Assembly: GCA_007922305.1 (NCBI GenBank)
Contig: ML677465.1
Span: forward strand, 475,873-539,872
Source: Dermatemys mawii
Taxonomy: Eukaryota > Chordata > Testudines > Dermatemydidae
DNA: 64,000 bases
Reading direction: 5' to 3'
This document shows, piece by piece, positions 10,563-23,100 of this stretch. Within the stretch, counting starts at the first letter, position 1. Each line of letters starts with the position of its first letter. Below the pieces are notes generated by a model. The model did not search any database. It was not told the origin of the DNA and worked only from the letters and a program-made list of their open reading frames with translations. The translations under genes and the position numbers were made by a program.

Positions 10563-11780
10563 GTAAGCTGCCACGGGATAAGAGGGAAGGTGCTGTCATG
10601 GATTGGTAACTGGTTTAAAAATAGGAAACAAAGGAAATAAATGGTCAGTTTTCCGAATGGAGAGAGGTAAAGAGTGGTGTTCCCCAGAGGTCTGTTCTGG
10701 GACCAATCCTATTCAACATATTCATAACTGATCTGGGAAAAGGGGTAAACAGTGAGATGGCAAAATTTGCAGATGATACAAAATTACTAAAGATAGTTAA
10801 GACCCAGACCGTGAAGAGCTACAAAAGCATCTCTCAAAACTGGGCGACTGGGCAACAAAACGGCAGATGAAATTTAATGTTGACAAATACAAAGTAATGC
10901 ACCTTGGAAAACATAATCCCAAATATACACATAAAATGATGAGATCTAAATTAGCTGTTACCACTCAAGAAAGATCTTGGATTCATTGTGGATAGTTTTC
11001 TGAAAACATCCACTCAATGTGCAGCGGCAGTAAAAAAAAAAGCGAACAGAATGCTGGGAATAATTAAGAAAGAAATAGACAATAGGACAGAAAATATCGT
11101 GTTGCCTCTATATAAACCCATGGCTCACTCACATCTTGAGTACTGTGTGCAGATGTGGTCACCCCATCTCAAAAAAGATATAGTGGAATTGGAAAAGGTT
11201 CAGAAAAGGGCAACAAAAATGATGAGTAGTATAGAACAGCTTCTGTATGAGGAGAGATTAATAAGACTGGAACTTTTCAGCTTGGAAAAGAGATGGCTAA
11301 GGGGAGATATGATTGATGTCTATAAAACCATGACAAGTATAGAAAAAGCAGATAAGAAAATGCTATTTACTATTTCTCATAATATAAGAACTAGGGGTCA
11401 CCAAATGAAATTAATAGGAAACAGGTTTAAAACAAATAAAAGGAAGTATTTCTTCACACAGTGCAGTCAATCTGTGGAACTCCTTGCCAGAGGATGTTGT
11501 GAAGGCCAAGACCATAACAGGCTTAAAAAAAGAGCTAGATACATTCATGGACAATAGGTCCATTGATAGCTATTAGCTAGGATGGGAAGGGATGGTGTCC
11601 CTAGCCTTTGTTTGCCAGAAGCTGGGAATGGGCAGACAGGAGATGGATCACTTGATGATTATCTGTTCTGTTCATTCCCTCTGGGGCACCTGGCACTGGT
11701 CACTGTTGGGAGACAGGATACTGAGCTAGATGAACCTTTGTTCCGACCTACTAGGACCATTCTTATGTTCTTATTATCTT
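10563..11780 (+). mobile_element. CR1 LINE, 5'-truncated, sense
   Basis: The end of the CR1 reverse transcriptase is readable in pieces: 'FADDTK'-type region near 10760-10785, then 10988-11557 ([20 protein letters not shown] and further typical text) with several frameshifts upstream. The 3' untranslated region ends with 'attcttatgttctta' at about 11775. The copy is clearly inactive. Confidence 0.88.
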
Positions 11781-13500
11781 GCCTCCTGACAGTGGCTGGT
11801 GCCAGATGCTTCAGAGGAAGTGAACAGAGCAGGGCAATTTATCACATGATCCATACCCTGTCTCATAGACTTTAAGGTCAGAAGGGACCATTATGATCAT
11901 CTAGTCTGACCTCCAGCACAACGCAGGCCACAGAATATCACCCACCCATTCTTGTAATAAACCCCTAACCTATGTCTGAGCTACTGAAGTCCTCAAATCA
12001 TGGTTTAAAGACTTCAAGGTGCAGAAAATCCTCTAGCAAGTGAATCTTGCCCCACACTGCAGAGGAAGGCGAAAAAACCCCAGGGCCTCTGACAATCTGC
12101 CCTGGAGGAAAATTCCTTCCCAACCCCAAATATGGTGAACAGCTGAACCCTGAGCATGTGAGCAAGACTCACCAGCCAGACAACCAGGAAAGAATTATCT
12201 GTAGTAACTCAGGTCCCACCCCATCTAATAGCCCATCACAGGCCATTAGGCATAGTTTCCATTAATAGTGAAAGATCAGTTAATTGTCATCCACAAGTCC
12301 CAACTTCTGGCAGTCAGAGGTTTAGGAACATTCAGTGCATGGGTTTATATCTCAGACCCTCTTGGCCAATAGCTATTGATGTACCTGTCCTCCATTAATG
12401 TATCTAATTCTTTTTTGAAACCAGTTATACTTTTAGCTTTTACTGGTACAGTTCCATCTTTTCTAAGATGAACAGTCTCAGTATTTTTAATCTCTCCTCC
12501 TGTGGAAGCTGTTCCATACCCCTCATCATTTATGTTGCCCCTCTCAGTACTTTTTCCAGTTCTAATGTATCTTTTTTGAGAAGAGGCAACCAGAACTGCA
12601 TGCAGTGTTCAAGGTGTGGGCATACCATTGATTTATATATTGGCATTATAATATTTTCTGTCTTATTATCTACACCTTTTCTAATGGTTCCTACCATTGT
12701 TAGGTTCTTTTTACTGCTGCTGCACATTGAGCAGATGTTTTCAGAGCACTATCCACAATGACTTTCCGGAGTATAACAGCTAACTTAGACCCCATCATTT
12801 TGTACATATAGTGGGGATTATGTTTTCCAATGTGCATTACTTTGCACTTATCAACACTGAATTTCATCTGCCATTTTGTTGCCCAGTCGCCCAGTTTTGT
12901 GAGATCTCTTTGTAACTATTTGAAGTGTGTTTTAGACTTAACTATCTTGAGTAATTTTGTATCCTCTCCAAACTTTGCCATCTCACTGTTTACCCCTCTT
13001 TCCAGATCATTTAGGCATATGTTGAACAACACTGCTCCCAGTACCGATCCCTTGGGAACCCCGCTATTTACCTCTTTCCATTCTACCCTTTGTTTCTTGT
13101 CTTTTAACCACTTACTGATCTATGAGAGGACCCTTCCTTTTATCCCATGACAGCTTACTTTGCTTAAGAGCCTTTGTGAGGGACCCTGTCAAAGGCTTTC
13201 TGAAAGTCCAAGTACGCTATATACGCTGGATCACCCTTAGTCACATGTATATTGACTGCCTCAAAGAATCCAAACAGACTGATGAGGCATGAGTTCTTTT
13301 ATAAAAGCTGTGTTGACTCTTCCCCAAAATATCATATAGATCTATGTATCTGATAATTCTGTTCTTTACTACAGTTTCAACCAATTTGCATGATACTGAA
13401 GTTGGGCTCACTGGCCTGTAATTGCCAGGATCACGTCTGAAGCTGTTTTTTAAAATTGGTATCATATTAGCTATTCACCAGTCATCTGCTACAGAAGCTG
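11781..13500 (-). mobile_element. CR1 LINE, antisense, split by another CR1 3' end
   Basis: Antisense CR1 text occupies 11781-11872 and resumes at about 12291, running to about 13500. Minus-strand remnants include a segment near 12530-12727 ([21 protein letters not shown]) and one at 13241-13465 with the NYRPVS motif of the RT N-terminal part. The left tip lacks the first ~40 bases of the 3' end, which abuts the sense CR1 at 11780. Confidence 0.85.
11873..12290 (-). mobile_element. CR1-related 3' end of a different subfamily, nested
   Basis: It starts 'tcatagactttaaggtcaga' and contains 'ccacactgcagaggaaggcg' and 'gccctggaggaaaattcctt', the hallmarks of another turtle CR1 tail subfamily. It lies inside the CR1 of 11781-13500, whose text continues on both sides. 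Confidence 0.75.
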
Positions 13501-16500
13501 GTTTAAGCGACACTCAGTAATTTAATTTAATACACAGGGAGAATTAGAATGAATTACAATCCTTCTTGAGCAGCTTCTATTAGAACAAAGTTTAAAATAA
13601 AACAAGATAGTTCCCTCTCCCTGTTATGAAGAGAAGGGACAGGAAACGAATAATATGAGCTGAAGCCAGGCCAATGAGCAATTCTCTCACAGTCTCCTAG
13701 GAATTTCCTTTGGCTCTTTTGCCCCCCCTTTATTCTTTTTTCTCATGAGCATTCACACTGTTGGGCTTCACTGTCACAAGAATTCGTGGAAAAGTCACAT
13801 ATGTGAGTACTGTGGGAAAAAAATTTTACATTTGCACATGCCAGATGTGTTTGCACACTCATTCCATGAGGCGTAGGGCCCAATATTATGGGACTTTGAG
13901 CACTCACAGCCATCCAACACCTCCCGAATAGTGAATACTTGCACAGGATGGTTTGTAAGCAACACACAGAATAGGAAAACGGTCCCCATTTACCTGGCAG
14001 TGCCTTTCTCAAGTAATAAGAGCTGTAGACCTGTTGCGATGGATATTTCAGCTGGCTTGCATCTTGGGAGCAGTACCAGAACTGTCAGTCATCAGCCCTA
14101 TCCCCTGAAATTCCCACCAGCACCAGCAAAGACAATTTCCATTGCCAGGATAATTCAATTGTACTTTTCTAAATCAGAGATTGTTTTAACTATACTTTGA
14201 GCAGAGACAACAGTTTCTCCTGCTGCAGAGCATGGGGATAATTTGCACTAATTAAATTGTAAGCATTTGTCTGAGTGAGCTCTCTGCTGCCATCTTTTGA
14301 TGAACTAGAGGAAAGACCTCATGAGTAGACCTTATTTGCATAGACAAACCCAACCAATCAAGGTGATCAATTTTGGCTGTTTTGGATTAAGAATAACAGA
14401 TGCTACATTTCTTAAAGAATCACTGTTTAATTAATTTTGACCCAATCTAATTAATGGCTTTATTTGTAAATTCTCTTAAAATTGAAAGAGTATATGCTGC
14501 AAGTTTGGGGAGGATACACTATATTTTTCATGTATAACAAAGACATTGATTGATTCCCCGCTGTAAGAGCAAAATATAACTCAGCCTTAACTATGGAGTC
14601 CTGACTAAAGCCTCTATAATACCATGGTGATCATGGAAGGGATGGTGGGAACATTTGCCAGATCAAATGGGAATGGTCCAGTTTCAGGAAGATAGCAGTT
14701 CTTTTATCTGTGTACAAAGCAGGGAATGATGTGGGATGGTAAAGTGAAAATGAACCTCCTTTAGGAACTTGTTCACATATTTCAGGCAGAGCCCTCAGTC
14801 CTTGCTCCTCAATTCTCCAAGCTAGGATGGAGAGAGAACTGCCCTTGATGGAGAGTGCATGGATTATATAGCTCCACAAGGAAGTGGAGGCTGAATGGTT
14901 TCCTACCTGTCCTGAGGCTTCCTGAGGGTATTCAAGATTGAGGGTGGGCAAAACAGAGCCCATGGTTCTCGCACAGCTCCATAAAGTACTCCTTCTGGAC
15001 AATGACCAGTAATCTTATTTTGTCCAAAGGTCTATGTAGCCAGGTGTTCCTGACACCAGTCTGGAGGTCTAACTCTGCATGGGAAAGAGTCATGCGGATT
15101 GTTCTGAAATAACTGTTCTGACTTTGCCTCAGCATCCTGGACTTGCTCTAGTTACCCCGTGCAAAGTGGTATTCTCTCCTGTTCTACTTCAGGGAGCATT
15201 TCAACTTTCCATTTGACCTTTATTCTCTTCTATTGTGTCTGTCGTGGACCAGGATTTCAGAAAAGTTTCCCACTGCAGCATTGAACAAACTGAAAACTGA
15301 TTTGGCTGGGCATCTGCTCTCAGTGAACACCAGTGTGAAACAAATACATGTCCCACTATCTTTTCAGAGAGATGGTGCATAAGCTGTGAGATGTTTGAGT
15401 TGGGAGGGTACCATCTGTAGTGCAGCCCACCCGCTTTAGCACAGCATAACCAAAACACAAGGAGGCCCTTAGGGTGTAAGATGACACCTCGTAATTCCCC
15501 TCTCTCTCTCTAGTTTTGATGCTGCCTGAGAGCTTTCATGCCCAGGGTAGGGGGTTTGAGGTGACCCTGCCCAGACACAGCTTCCTGTGAAGGGCCTGTA
15601 GAGTGAGAAGCCCAGTCTTTCAGATGAGCATCTCTCTCAGTTGGAAACATTGAATCTCCAACCAGGGAATATAGACACATTTAGGAGTGACACCAGGTTA
15701 AATCTGAATTAGTGCACACTAAAGAACCTTTTGGCCTTTTAAAACGGAGGCTGGGGGGCTAGAATTAAGTAAATGGTGGCCCAAGGGGGCCCTTAGCACC
15801 TGCTTGTTCTTCCACGTCTGGGCTGCTCTCCATTGCATCACGCCAGTCAACTGCTGACGAGAGGAGGAGGGGAGGAAGCATTGCAACCTGCAGCACCAGC
15901 TGGGTGCAGCAGACTGGTTATTAGGGTATGGCAATCCGCTGCGGCAGCTGGGGATGACAGGCAGGTACTGTCACAGCTTTTAGTGAGGAGTGGCTAGAAT
16001 TTCCCAGTCCTCTCTTATATCTCCCAAGAAGCATGAGGGGGATACTCTTACCCTGGGAAGCACAGGCCACCTGAGCACAATTTCACAGTTCGGTGTCTCA
16101 AAGAGCCTACCTTCCGCTTGTTCTAATATACGTTAGTATTTGATCCTCCAACTCTAAGCCTCCTCCCCGACAAGGAAGATGTGTGTGTGTGCGTGTGTCG
16201 AGGGGAGCAGAGGTCTCACAAAGCATGCCATTTGGGGGTCTCTAATGAAAGCCAGTGTTGCACTAGCCATTAATACCATTGTGAAATGTATGGAAAGCTA
16301 CTAGGAAAGGAGTTATGTTTATATACTGAAAATATGTCTTAAAATCTATATCAATATATCAGTCACCAACAAAGGTAAAAAAAAAAAAACAAGTTCCTCT
16401 CAGATAAGGGAGGTTTATTCCTCTCTCTGTCAGGATGTAAATTAAGCATTGTAAGCTAACATAACAAATGAACATTTACATACAAAGAGATGTGAAATCA

Positions 16501-16784
16501 ACAGGAAAGGAGCAGGAAAAAAACAAGCCATGAGAGGTTATCCTGGCTATGAGTCAAGACAATGACCATTAGGAGTATATTTAAAAGGCAAATAAGACAC
16601 CCCTTCATCCTGTACCTAGTACCTAAATGGACTGAGCATTTGCATTCATCTCAAGCTTGACTAAAAATGCTGCAGAGGACTTTGAGTGAGATCAATTTCT
16701 TTAGACAGGAGGTTAACCTGTTAGTGAAGTTTACTCTTCAGAAAGCATATTAAGATTTTGGTTTATACGTAACCATTTGTTTCC
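13501..16784. other. Long intron stretch without recognised elements
   Basis: No exon of the DOCK gene, no other conserved coding text and no clear transposon was found. A short GT-rich microsatellite lies at about 16181-16198. Minus-strand frames at 14631-15002 and 15201-15458 have no recognisable domain. Lowest repeat density in the window. Confidence 0.4.
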
Positions 16785-16789
16785 AGGTT

Positions 16790-16950
16790 TAAGAATAGCA
16801 GTCATGTTCGTCTGTATCCGTAAATAAGACGAGGAAGACTTTGCACCCGATGAAGTGGGCTATAGCCAACAAAAGCTTATGCCAAAATAAACTGGTTAGT
16901 CTCTAAGGTGCTACAAAGTCTTCCTCGTCTTATTTACATTTGTTTCCAAT
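16790..16950. mobile_element. Amniote interspersed repeat copy with self-inverted ends
   Basis: Contains 'gatgaagtgggctatagcc', 'aaagcttatgc' and 'ttagtctctaaggtgctac', a repeat frequent in turtle and crocodile DNA. In this copy 24-base arms (16820-16843 and 16914-16937) are perfect reverse complements around a 70-base loop. I do not know the family's formal name. Confidence 0.6.
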
Positions 16951-17904
16951 GTTCTTACTATTACTTGAATCTTAAATCTTTGATAATAAACTCATTTGTG
17001 TTTTCACTATAAATCAACTTCAGTGCTGTTATGTTAAGCAAAGTGCTGACCCTGCGATGGATCACACAAGCTGCTGTGTTTTGTTCCTTTGGGAGCAGTG
17101 GACCTGGTAATTCTGTGAGTAGCCAGTATCAGGGGCTGGATATCACAGGAGAAGACTTCAAATGGACTCAGGGACTGCCGGCACCTATTGTTAACCTGCA
17201 AGGCAAAGTCAGGGCTGGCCTAGCCCAGAGGAGAGAGCTTGAACAGCTAACTGGCTGATGGTGTTAGGGAGCTGACACCCAGCTGAGCACCACGAGACTT
17301 CTTCACGCTGGAGGAAGGAGGGTAACAAGGTGACCCACAGCCTTGGCTACCTCGAGAACCATCATACTCCCAAGCTGTGCTCCACAAGGGTGAGCAGGAG
17401 AAGCCGGTGCTGATGGATTTATTTATTTCTCCTTTGAGTAAATGGCCCATGAGCCTACTTCAGAGGAAAAATTAAACTGGGCTCAGGGATTGCTCCAAAA
17501 ATTTTTCAGGTGATAAGTGTTCTCCCTGGCCTCTTTGAGGGCAAACTTATTGTCTCCCCTCCTGCTCAGGGACACCTTCAGGGTCTCTCAAGGGAGTGAG
17601 GTTTGAGAATGGTCTCCCCAGAAGTTCTAATCCTCTCTGTGGCACAGGGTCTACATGGGACAAATGAGTCTGCATTTCCCTGGAAGCTTCTGAGAGGCCT
17701 GTTATAGGATGCCAGCAGGGAGAGGGGGCTGGGCCTAAGACCCCTTACTACACTCTAGCATTGTCAGTGCTGCATCCAGTGTTCTCCATCTATGGTCCAA
17801 GGGGAGAGACAAAGGGAAGCGAAGAGAGCAGCTGAACTGAGCAGGATGGTGGCTGCTACTGCCCACTTTAGGATTTTGGCATAAGGCTAATAGGCAGCAG
17901 TTAA
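16951..17904. other. Intron sequence, nothing recognised
   Basis: Ordinary mixed sequence. The frames at 17031-17258 (+) and 17247-17450 (-) show no known domain. Confidence 0.35.
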
Positions 17905-18235
17905 AACAAACAAAATTAAGTATTCCTTCACATGACGCACAGTTAACCTGTGGAACTCTTTGCCAGAAGATGTTGTGAAGGCCAAGACTATAATGAGGTT
18001 CAAAAAAGAACTAGATAAATTCATGGAAGATAAATCCAACAATGGCTATTAGCCAGGATGGATAGGGATGGTACCTCTAGCCTCTGTTTGCCAGAAGCTG
18101 GAATGGGCGACGGGATGGATCACTTGAGGATTCCCTGTTCTGTTCATTCCCTCTGGGGCACCTGGCATTGTCCACTGTCGGAAGAGAGGATACTATGGAC
18201 TTTTAGTCTCATCTAGTATGGCCGTTCTTATGAGG
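17905..18235 (+). mobile_element. CR1 LINE 3' end, sense
   Basis: It starts in the last codons of ORF2 ('acaaacaaaattaagtattc') and covers the 3' untranslated region to 'gccgttcttatgag'. Typical landmarks are 'gccaagactataa', 'tggctattagccaggatgg' and 'ctggggcacctggcattg'. Confidence 0.88.
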
Positions 18236-18879
18236 TAACTCCACCTGGATGGAGCTGTAAAGGGGACACTGCGTTGTCCACAAAGAGAAGGCCAAGCTCC
18301 CTGTCCAGACATTCAGTGAAGGAGGAGAAATCAGAGACACAGACCTTTCCTTTTGCCTTTGGCTTTCTTAGCCTACCTCTTTGCCTCAAGAGACACTGGC
18401 TTCCGCTACAACTTAGAAAGGGAAAGAAAGATGAGAGGACAAGCTCCCCAAAGACAAACAGCCCTAGAACACAGCCACAAATTAGACAGACAAATTATTG
18501 AGTAAAACCGTTAGTCTGAAATGTGAAATAATTTCCCTCAGAAAGGTTCTGCATGAGGAAAGCTGCCCACCTCTCACTGAGGAGTAGAGCAAACCTGGCA
18601 GAATTTCTGGGGTTAGAACATTTTCCTGATGCTAGTGGCAGATAGGTCTGGTTCTTCCCCCAAGCTGCAAGCAGGCTGAAGTACCCCTTGTACCAGATCC
18701 ATGGATTACTGCACAATGAAGAATTAAACAAATTCCCTACATTGCATCAGATACTTTCAAATAACAAATTAATGGGAGGAAATTGAATTAATCAGCATAA
18801 AAAGTAACTGAACATCAGTCTCCACTCTAACAATGATTAAACTGCTATCAGATATCATCTTTTGCAGACTCTGCATAGG
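18236..18879. other. Intron sequence, nothing recognised
   Basis: No repeat or exon identified between the CR1 tail and the hAT element. Confidence 0.35.
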
Positions 18880-19393
18880 GTGATCACCAGGGCTGGCTTT
18901 ACCATGAGGTGAACTGAGGTGGCTGCCCCAGACTGGAGGCTGTGGGGCACCACTAGGACCCAGAACATTGTAGAAAATTGTGTCTGCTGCTGGTGTATAG
19001 GTATTCTCTCTGCTCTAGATGCACAGAGCTGGTGGAGAGCTGGGCTGGAGGAAGGAGGGCACAAAAGACGTAACATGCAGGTAAGAGAAAAGGTGAGAAG
19101 GAATAACAGAAAGCAGCAGGAGCTGCAGGGAGAGAGAGGAAGAAGATCCTCTTATGTACCTCTCTAGCACCCCCAAGAGCCTGGACTTATTAACACCAGC
19201 TTCTCAGTGAATGTCCTGTTTCCTGCTGCTTCCCTAAACCCACATGAGGGGAACAGGCAGTCAACTGAAGTAATAGGAACCAGTTAGGCCCTTAAGATGT
19301 TGATATCTTCTCTCACTCAGGCCCTGCTACCGCTTATTTGTCCCCTTCAATTGAGTGTTGAGAGCAACTGAACACTGGCACAGAACAGCAGTC

Positions 19394-22233
19394 ATGAGTG
19401 AAAGAAGAAAATCCCCCTCTGGCGCAGCCTTCACAAAAAGAAAGCAAGCAAAGGAAGATTTTCTGTCTAAGCAGTAAGGAGCTCTCCTGAGATACACGGA
19501 CATGAATGTTCATGGTGAGCCTTCTGGCCCCAGTGAGTGGTGAGGAGATGCCTGATCTTCCAGTTAGTCAGAGTGCAGGTGACCTGGCAGCTACTGCAGC
19601 ATCCATATCTCCACCTCAGAGGGATGTAACCAGGCACATTCCTGAAGAAAAGTGTAGAGCAGAGAAGAGTGTGGTGGAGGCACAAGAAATGGTGCTGCTG
19701 ACTTTAGTTCCTTAAGTCTAGATGATCCAGGACTGCAGATCCACTTGAGCAGTAGCTGGAGAGACTCCCTTGTACTGCATGGGCCACAGCAAGTGAAAAA
19801 ATTCTATGTTCCCCAAAGACAATGAAAACAGAAGTTTCCATCCAACAAATTACTGGCATGAAATCCCCAATAGTGACAAAGTGGAGAGGCCATGGCTTAT
19901 GTACTCAAAAACCCAGAATGCTGTACTACTGTTTTTGTTGCAAACTCTTCCAGTCTAATGTTCCAGCCACATTGGGTTCTACAGGAACAAAGGACTGGAA
20001 AAATCTGGCTAGAAATCTGGCATGACATGAGAAGGCAGCAAATCACCAGAGAGCATCCATAGGTGAAAAGAGCTGGAGATGAGATTAAGGTTAAAGGCCA
20101 CCAAAGATGATCAGCATCAAGAGAAGATTGCATGAGTCTCTTTACTGGCAAAATATTCTGAAAAGGCTCATTGCCAGTGTGAAAATGCTTCCAGCCCCAA
20201 ACCTAGCACTGTGTGGCACTTCAGATCAACTGTATGTGCCAAACAATAGAAACTTCCTTAAAATTTTGGAGGTGATGGCTGAGCATCTAAGAAGAGTCAC
20301 CACCCAAGAAATGTACACACACCATAACCTTGGAAAAACAATTCAAAATGAGATCATACAGTTACTGGCAAAAAAAGTCAAACAAAAGATTGGGGCAGAT
20401 CTGAACTCAGCAAGATATTACTCTTTTATTCTGGACTGCACACCTGACATCAGCCATATGGAACAAATGACTTTAATGGTGTGTTTGTAACAATAACAGA
20501 ACCTAGTGAAAATGTCCCTTCAAGGGTGACTGTCAGAGAGCATCTTCTAGAATTTATTGACATTGATAATACTTCAGGAGGGGGAGAGATAGCTCAGTGG
20601 TTTGAGCATTGGCCTGCTAAACCCAGGCTTGTGAGCTCAATCCTTGAAGGGGCCATTTAGGGATCTGGGGCAAAAACATCTGTCAAGGGACAATAGTTGG
20701 TCCTGCTAGTGTAGGCAGGGGGCTAGACTCAATGACCTTTCAAGGTCTTTCCAGTTCTGTGAGATAGCTATATCTCCATATATTAGGAGCTGGTATGACA
20801 AATATGCTTCTTAAAAAGCTGGAAGATACAGAACTGCAATAGCTGACAAGAGAGATCAGGGCTACAATAATGGTGCCAACATGAGAGTAAAGAACAGAGG
20901 AGTGCAGACAGAGATCCAAGAGTTAAACCCTCAAGCTTTTTTTGTCCTGTGCAGTTCTCATTCATTGAACTTGGGGGTCAGTGGTGCAGCATCAGCTTCT
21001 AGCGAGGCTGCTGAAATTTTTAATATAATTCAAAGCATCTATGTGTTTTTCTCTGCATCAACTCATCAATGGCAAATTTGGAGAAACATCTGGGAATATC
21101 CTCTCTGACACTGAAACCACTGAGTGCCACATGATGAGAAAGTCGAGTGGAGGCAATAAAGCCTATCAAACACCAAATTGGGAAGATAGATGACGCCATA
21201 GTTGCCAGTATGGAGAATAATGCTATGACAGAAACAGTTCATGGAAGAACAGTGGCAGAGGGAAATGGAATCACCAGAAACATGCATAATTTCAAATTTC
21301 TGTGTGGCTTAATGTTATCACATGACATACTGTTTGAAATAAATGTTGTAAGCAAGAGACTCCAAGGTGTTGACCTTGATTTAGCTGGAGCAATGGAAGA
21401 ACTGGACAAAGCAAAGTCATACCTCCAATCTTACCCGTCAGATGAGGGATTTCAAAATGTTCTGAAGAGTGCACAGAAGTTGGCAGAGGAACTTCATGCT
21501 AAAGCTATTTTCCCACCCATTCAAGAATACAAGAGACACCAAAGAAGAAGATATTTTGATTACAAGGCACGGAATAATCCCATAAGAGACCCCAACCAAC
21601 AATTCAAAATTGAGTTCTTTAACCAGGTGCTAGATTGTGCAATAGTCAGATGAAGAATGTTTCATGCAGTTCAAGGAACACAGCAGTATATTGGGATGTT
21701 GTATGATATTCCAAAACTCCTCATTATATCAGAAGAAGACCTACACCAGCAATGCAGGGCACTAGAGACAGTGTTGACACATGATGACATGCGCAATATT
21801 TGATGTGAGTGATTTAGATGATGAACTGAAAGCCCTTTCAAGATACATTTCAGCAGGATCAATTCCAAAGGCTGTCCTGGAATAGATGTGCACAAATAAG
21901 ATGACCACTCTCTTTCCAAATGCTTCTGTTGATCTGTGCATACGTCTAGCACTTCCTGTAACAGTTGCCAGTGGAGAACACAGCTTCTCCAAGCCGAAGT
22001 TAATAAAAGCACATCGACGCTCCACAGTGACACAGGAAAGGCTGGTCAGCCTTGCAACCATCTCAACAGAGCATGAGCTGGCCCAGACTGTGGACCTTCA
22101 GGAAGCAGTTCAAGTCTTTGCAAGCAAGAAGGGCTGGAAAGCACCACTTGGATTATTCAAACAGATACAGATGCCAGTCTTCATGATGCAGAGAAGAAAA
22201 GTTACATTTGCTGTTCAGGAGTTTGAAAATTAA
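19394..22233 (+). pseudogene. Decayed hAT transposase (TTF-type zinc finger, ZMYM1-like family)
   Basis: From the ATG at 19394 the text reads MSERRKSPSGAAFTKRKQAK, the usual basic start of this family. Later pieces in changing frames include a TTF-like zinc finger (LYYCFCCKLFQ, about 19920-19960) and a catalytic-region piece (20107-20490, ending near ILDCTPDISHMEQMT). Next comes the C.SHSLNLG segment (about 20950-20980), a 168-residue conserved stretch (21147-21653), and the C-terminal dimerisation domain (ASGEHSFSKPKLIKAHRRST, then QERLVSLATIS) ending at 22233. Stop codons, frameshifts and a SINE at 20581 break it. Similar proteins are often annotated as zinc finger MYM-type protein 1-like. 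The function was DNA transposition; this copy is dead. Confidence 0.87.
20581..20782 (+). mobile_element. tRNA-derived SINE (cryptodiran turtle type)
   Basis: The head 'agatagctcagtggtttgag' followed by 'cattggcctgctaaaccc' keeps the tRNA-like box A and anticodon region. The body has 'ggccatttagggatctgggg' and the tail 'gagatagctatatctccata'. It sits inside the hAT pseudogene between two parts of the same protein segment. The flanking words 'cttcaggag' and 'tattaggag' may be a worn target duplication. This family is the best taxonomic clue in the window. It is not a functional tRNA gene. Confidence 0.85.
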
Positions 22234-22444
22234 GTATTACTTAAAATTTCCGAACAAGGCATTGTAAGTTGTTAGTTCTCCTTTATTGGGATAGGGAGCA
22301 GAGCAGTACCAGGAGAGGAATAGAACAGGAAGAAGGCAGAACTGAGACCTTTCAAAGTTTTGGCCCAAGCCACGAGGCATGGAGGCCTCATTTGAGCTCC
22401 CCGCCTCAGGTGCCAAAATGTTGAGGGCTGGCCCTGGTGATCAC

Positions 22445-22965
22445 TCACACACCACTGAACTTCAACTGCCCCTGGGGTGGAAGATGACAACTGTTTAACT
22501 ATGACACAGCAACATAATACTTTAGGGCACGAGGTCAAAAAACACTCTATCCAGCTGAAAATAGAAGGAGACTTCAGGAAAGCTAAATTTAATGACATGG
22601 GTTAGAATTTGACTAGAATACCATAGTTAACACTGTGACACCTACAAAAAGCCAGAGAATTTTAGTGAGCATGAATGAAAATTATCTTTGCTTTACATCG
22701 AAAAGGTAGCACCACAAGCAGCACAGCGCACCCAGCACCATGCTAAGTCACTGGTGCCAGTATTAACTCAGCAGGAGGGAAAGCACCCCTCCAGCAAACT
22801 GCTCCCTGCCATCATTACTCCAGCACCACTTCCTACAACACGTGGAGTTTTTCCTGTAGGTCTCACATCCAAATACTGAGCTGGCCTGGACCCGCTGAGC
22901 TTGTAGTGTGGCCTGGCTGCTGGAGAAGCACTGGAAAGTGAGTGCAAATAATCAGTGACACTTAC
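22445..22965. other. Intron sequence between hAT element and DOCK exon i
   Basis: No element recognised. The donor of exon i faces this segment. Confidence 0.4.
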
Positions 22966-23100
22966 TGGGCAAAGAGGTGTCTGGAGCGGACAATGAATTT
23001 GAAGATATACTCCAAGGCTTTGAAGGTGCCTAAGAGCGACTCACAGGGCTCCCCTCGGCTGGCTGAATCCACATACTGCGTCAGCACTGAGATCAGCTTC
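22966..23100 (-). CDS. DOCK5-like: DOCK exon i (helical region)
   Basis: 135 nt, acceptor GCCGTGCAG, donor CCCA|GTAAGT. The first base completes lysine. It then reads [20 protein letters not shown], a short variable stretch, and [18 protein letters not shown] plus a split glutamine codon. DOCK5 as I remember it has the same framework ([25 protein letters not shown]) with many conservative substitutions. This is the main reason for placing the gene near DOCK5. Confidence 0.95.

Larger units (their letters stand above)
18888..22436 (+). mobile_element. Full-length decayed hAT transposon, exact 8-bp target duplication
   Basis: The left end is CAGGGCTGGC and the right end in reverse is CAGGGCCAGC. 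Flanking duplications GTGATCAC are identical (18880-18887 and 22437-22444); the target is itself a perfect palindrome. The element is 3549 bp including a ~200-bp SINE. It holds one hAT transposase gene, now broken, in the sense direction. Subterminal sequence on both sides is unremarkable. Confidence 0.9.

Noticed and set aside
20581..20660. tRNA-like sequence
   Set aside because: Belongs to a SINE head; it lacks a complete cloverleaf and the 3' half of a tRNA, so it is not a tRNA gene.
18888..22436. Possible host ZMYM1-like gene
   Set aside because: Exact 8-bp duplication and terminal repeats bound the region, and the coding part has many stops; it is a transposon remnant.
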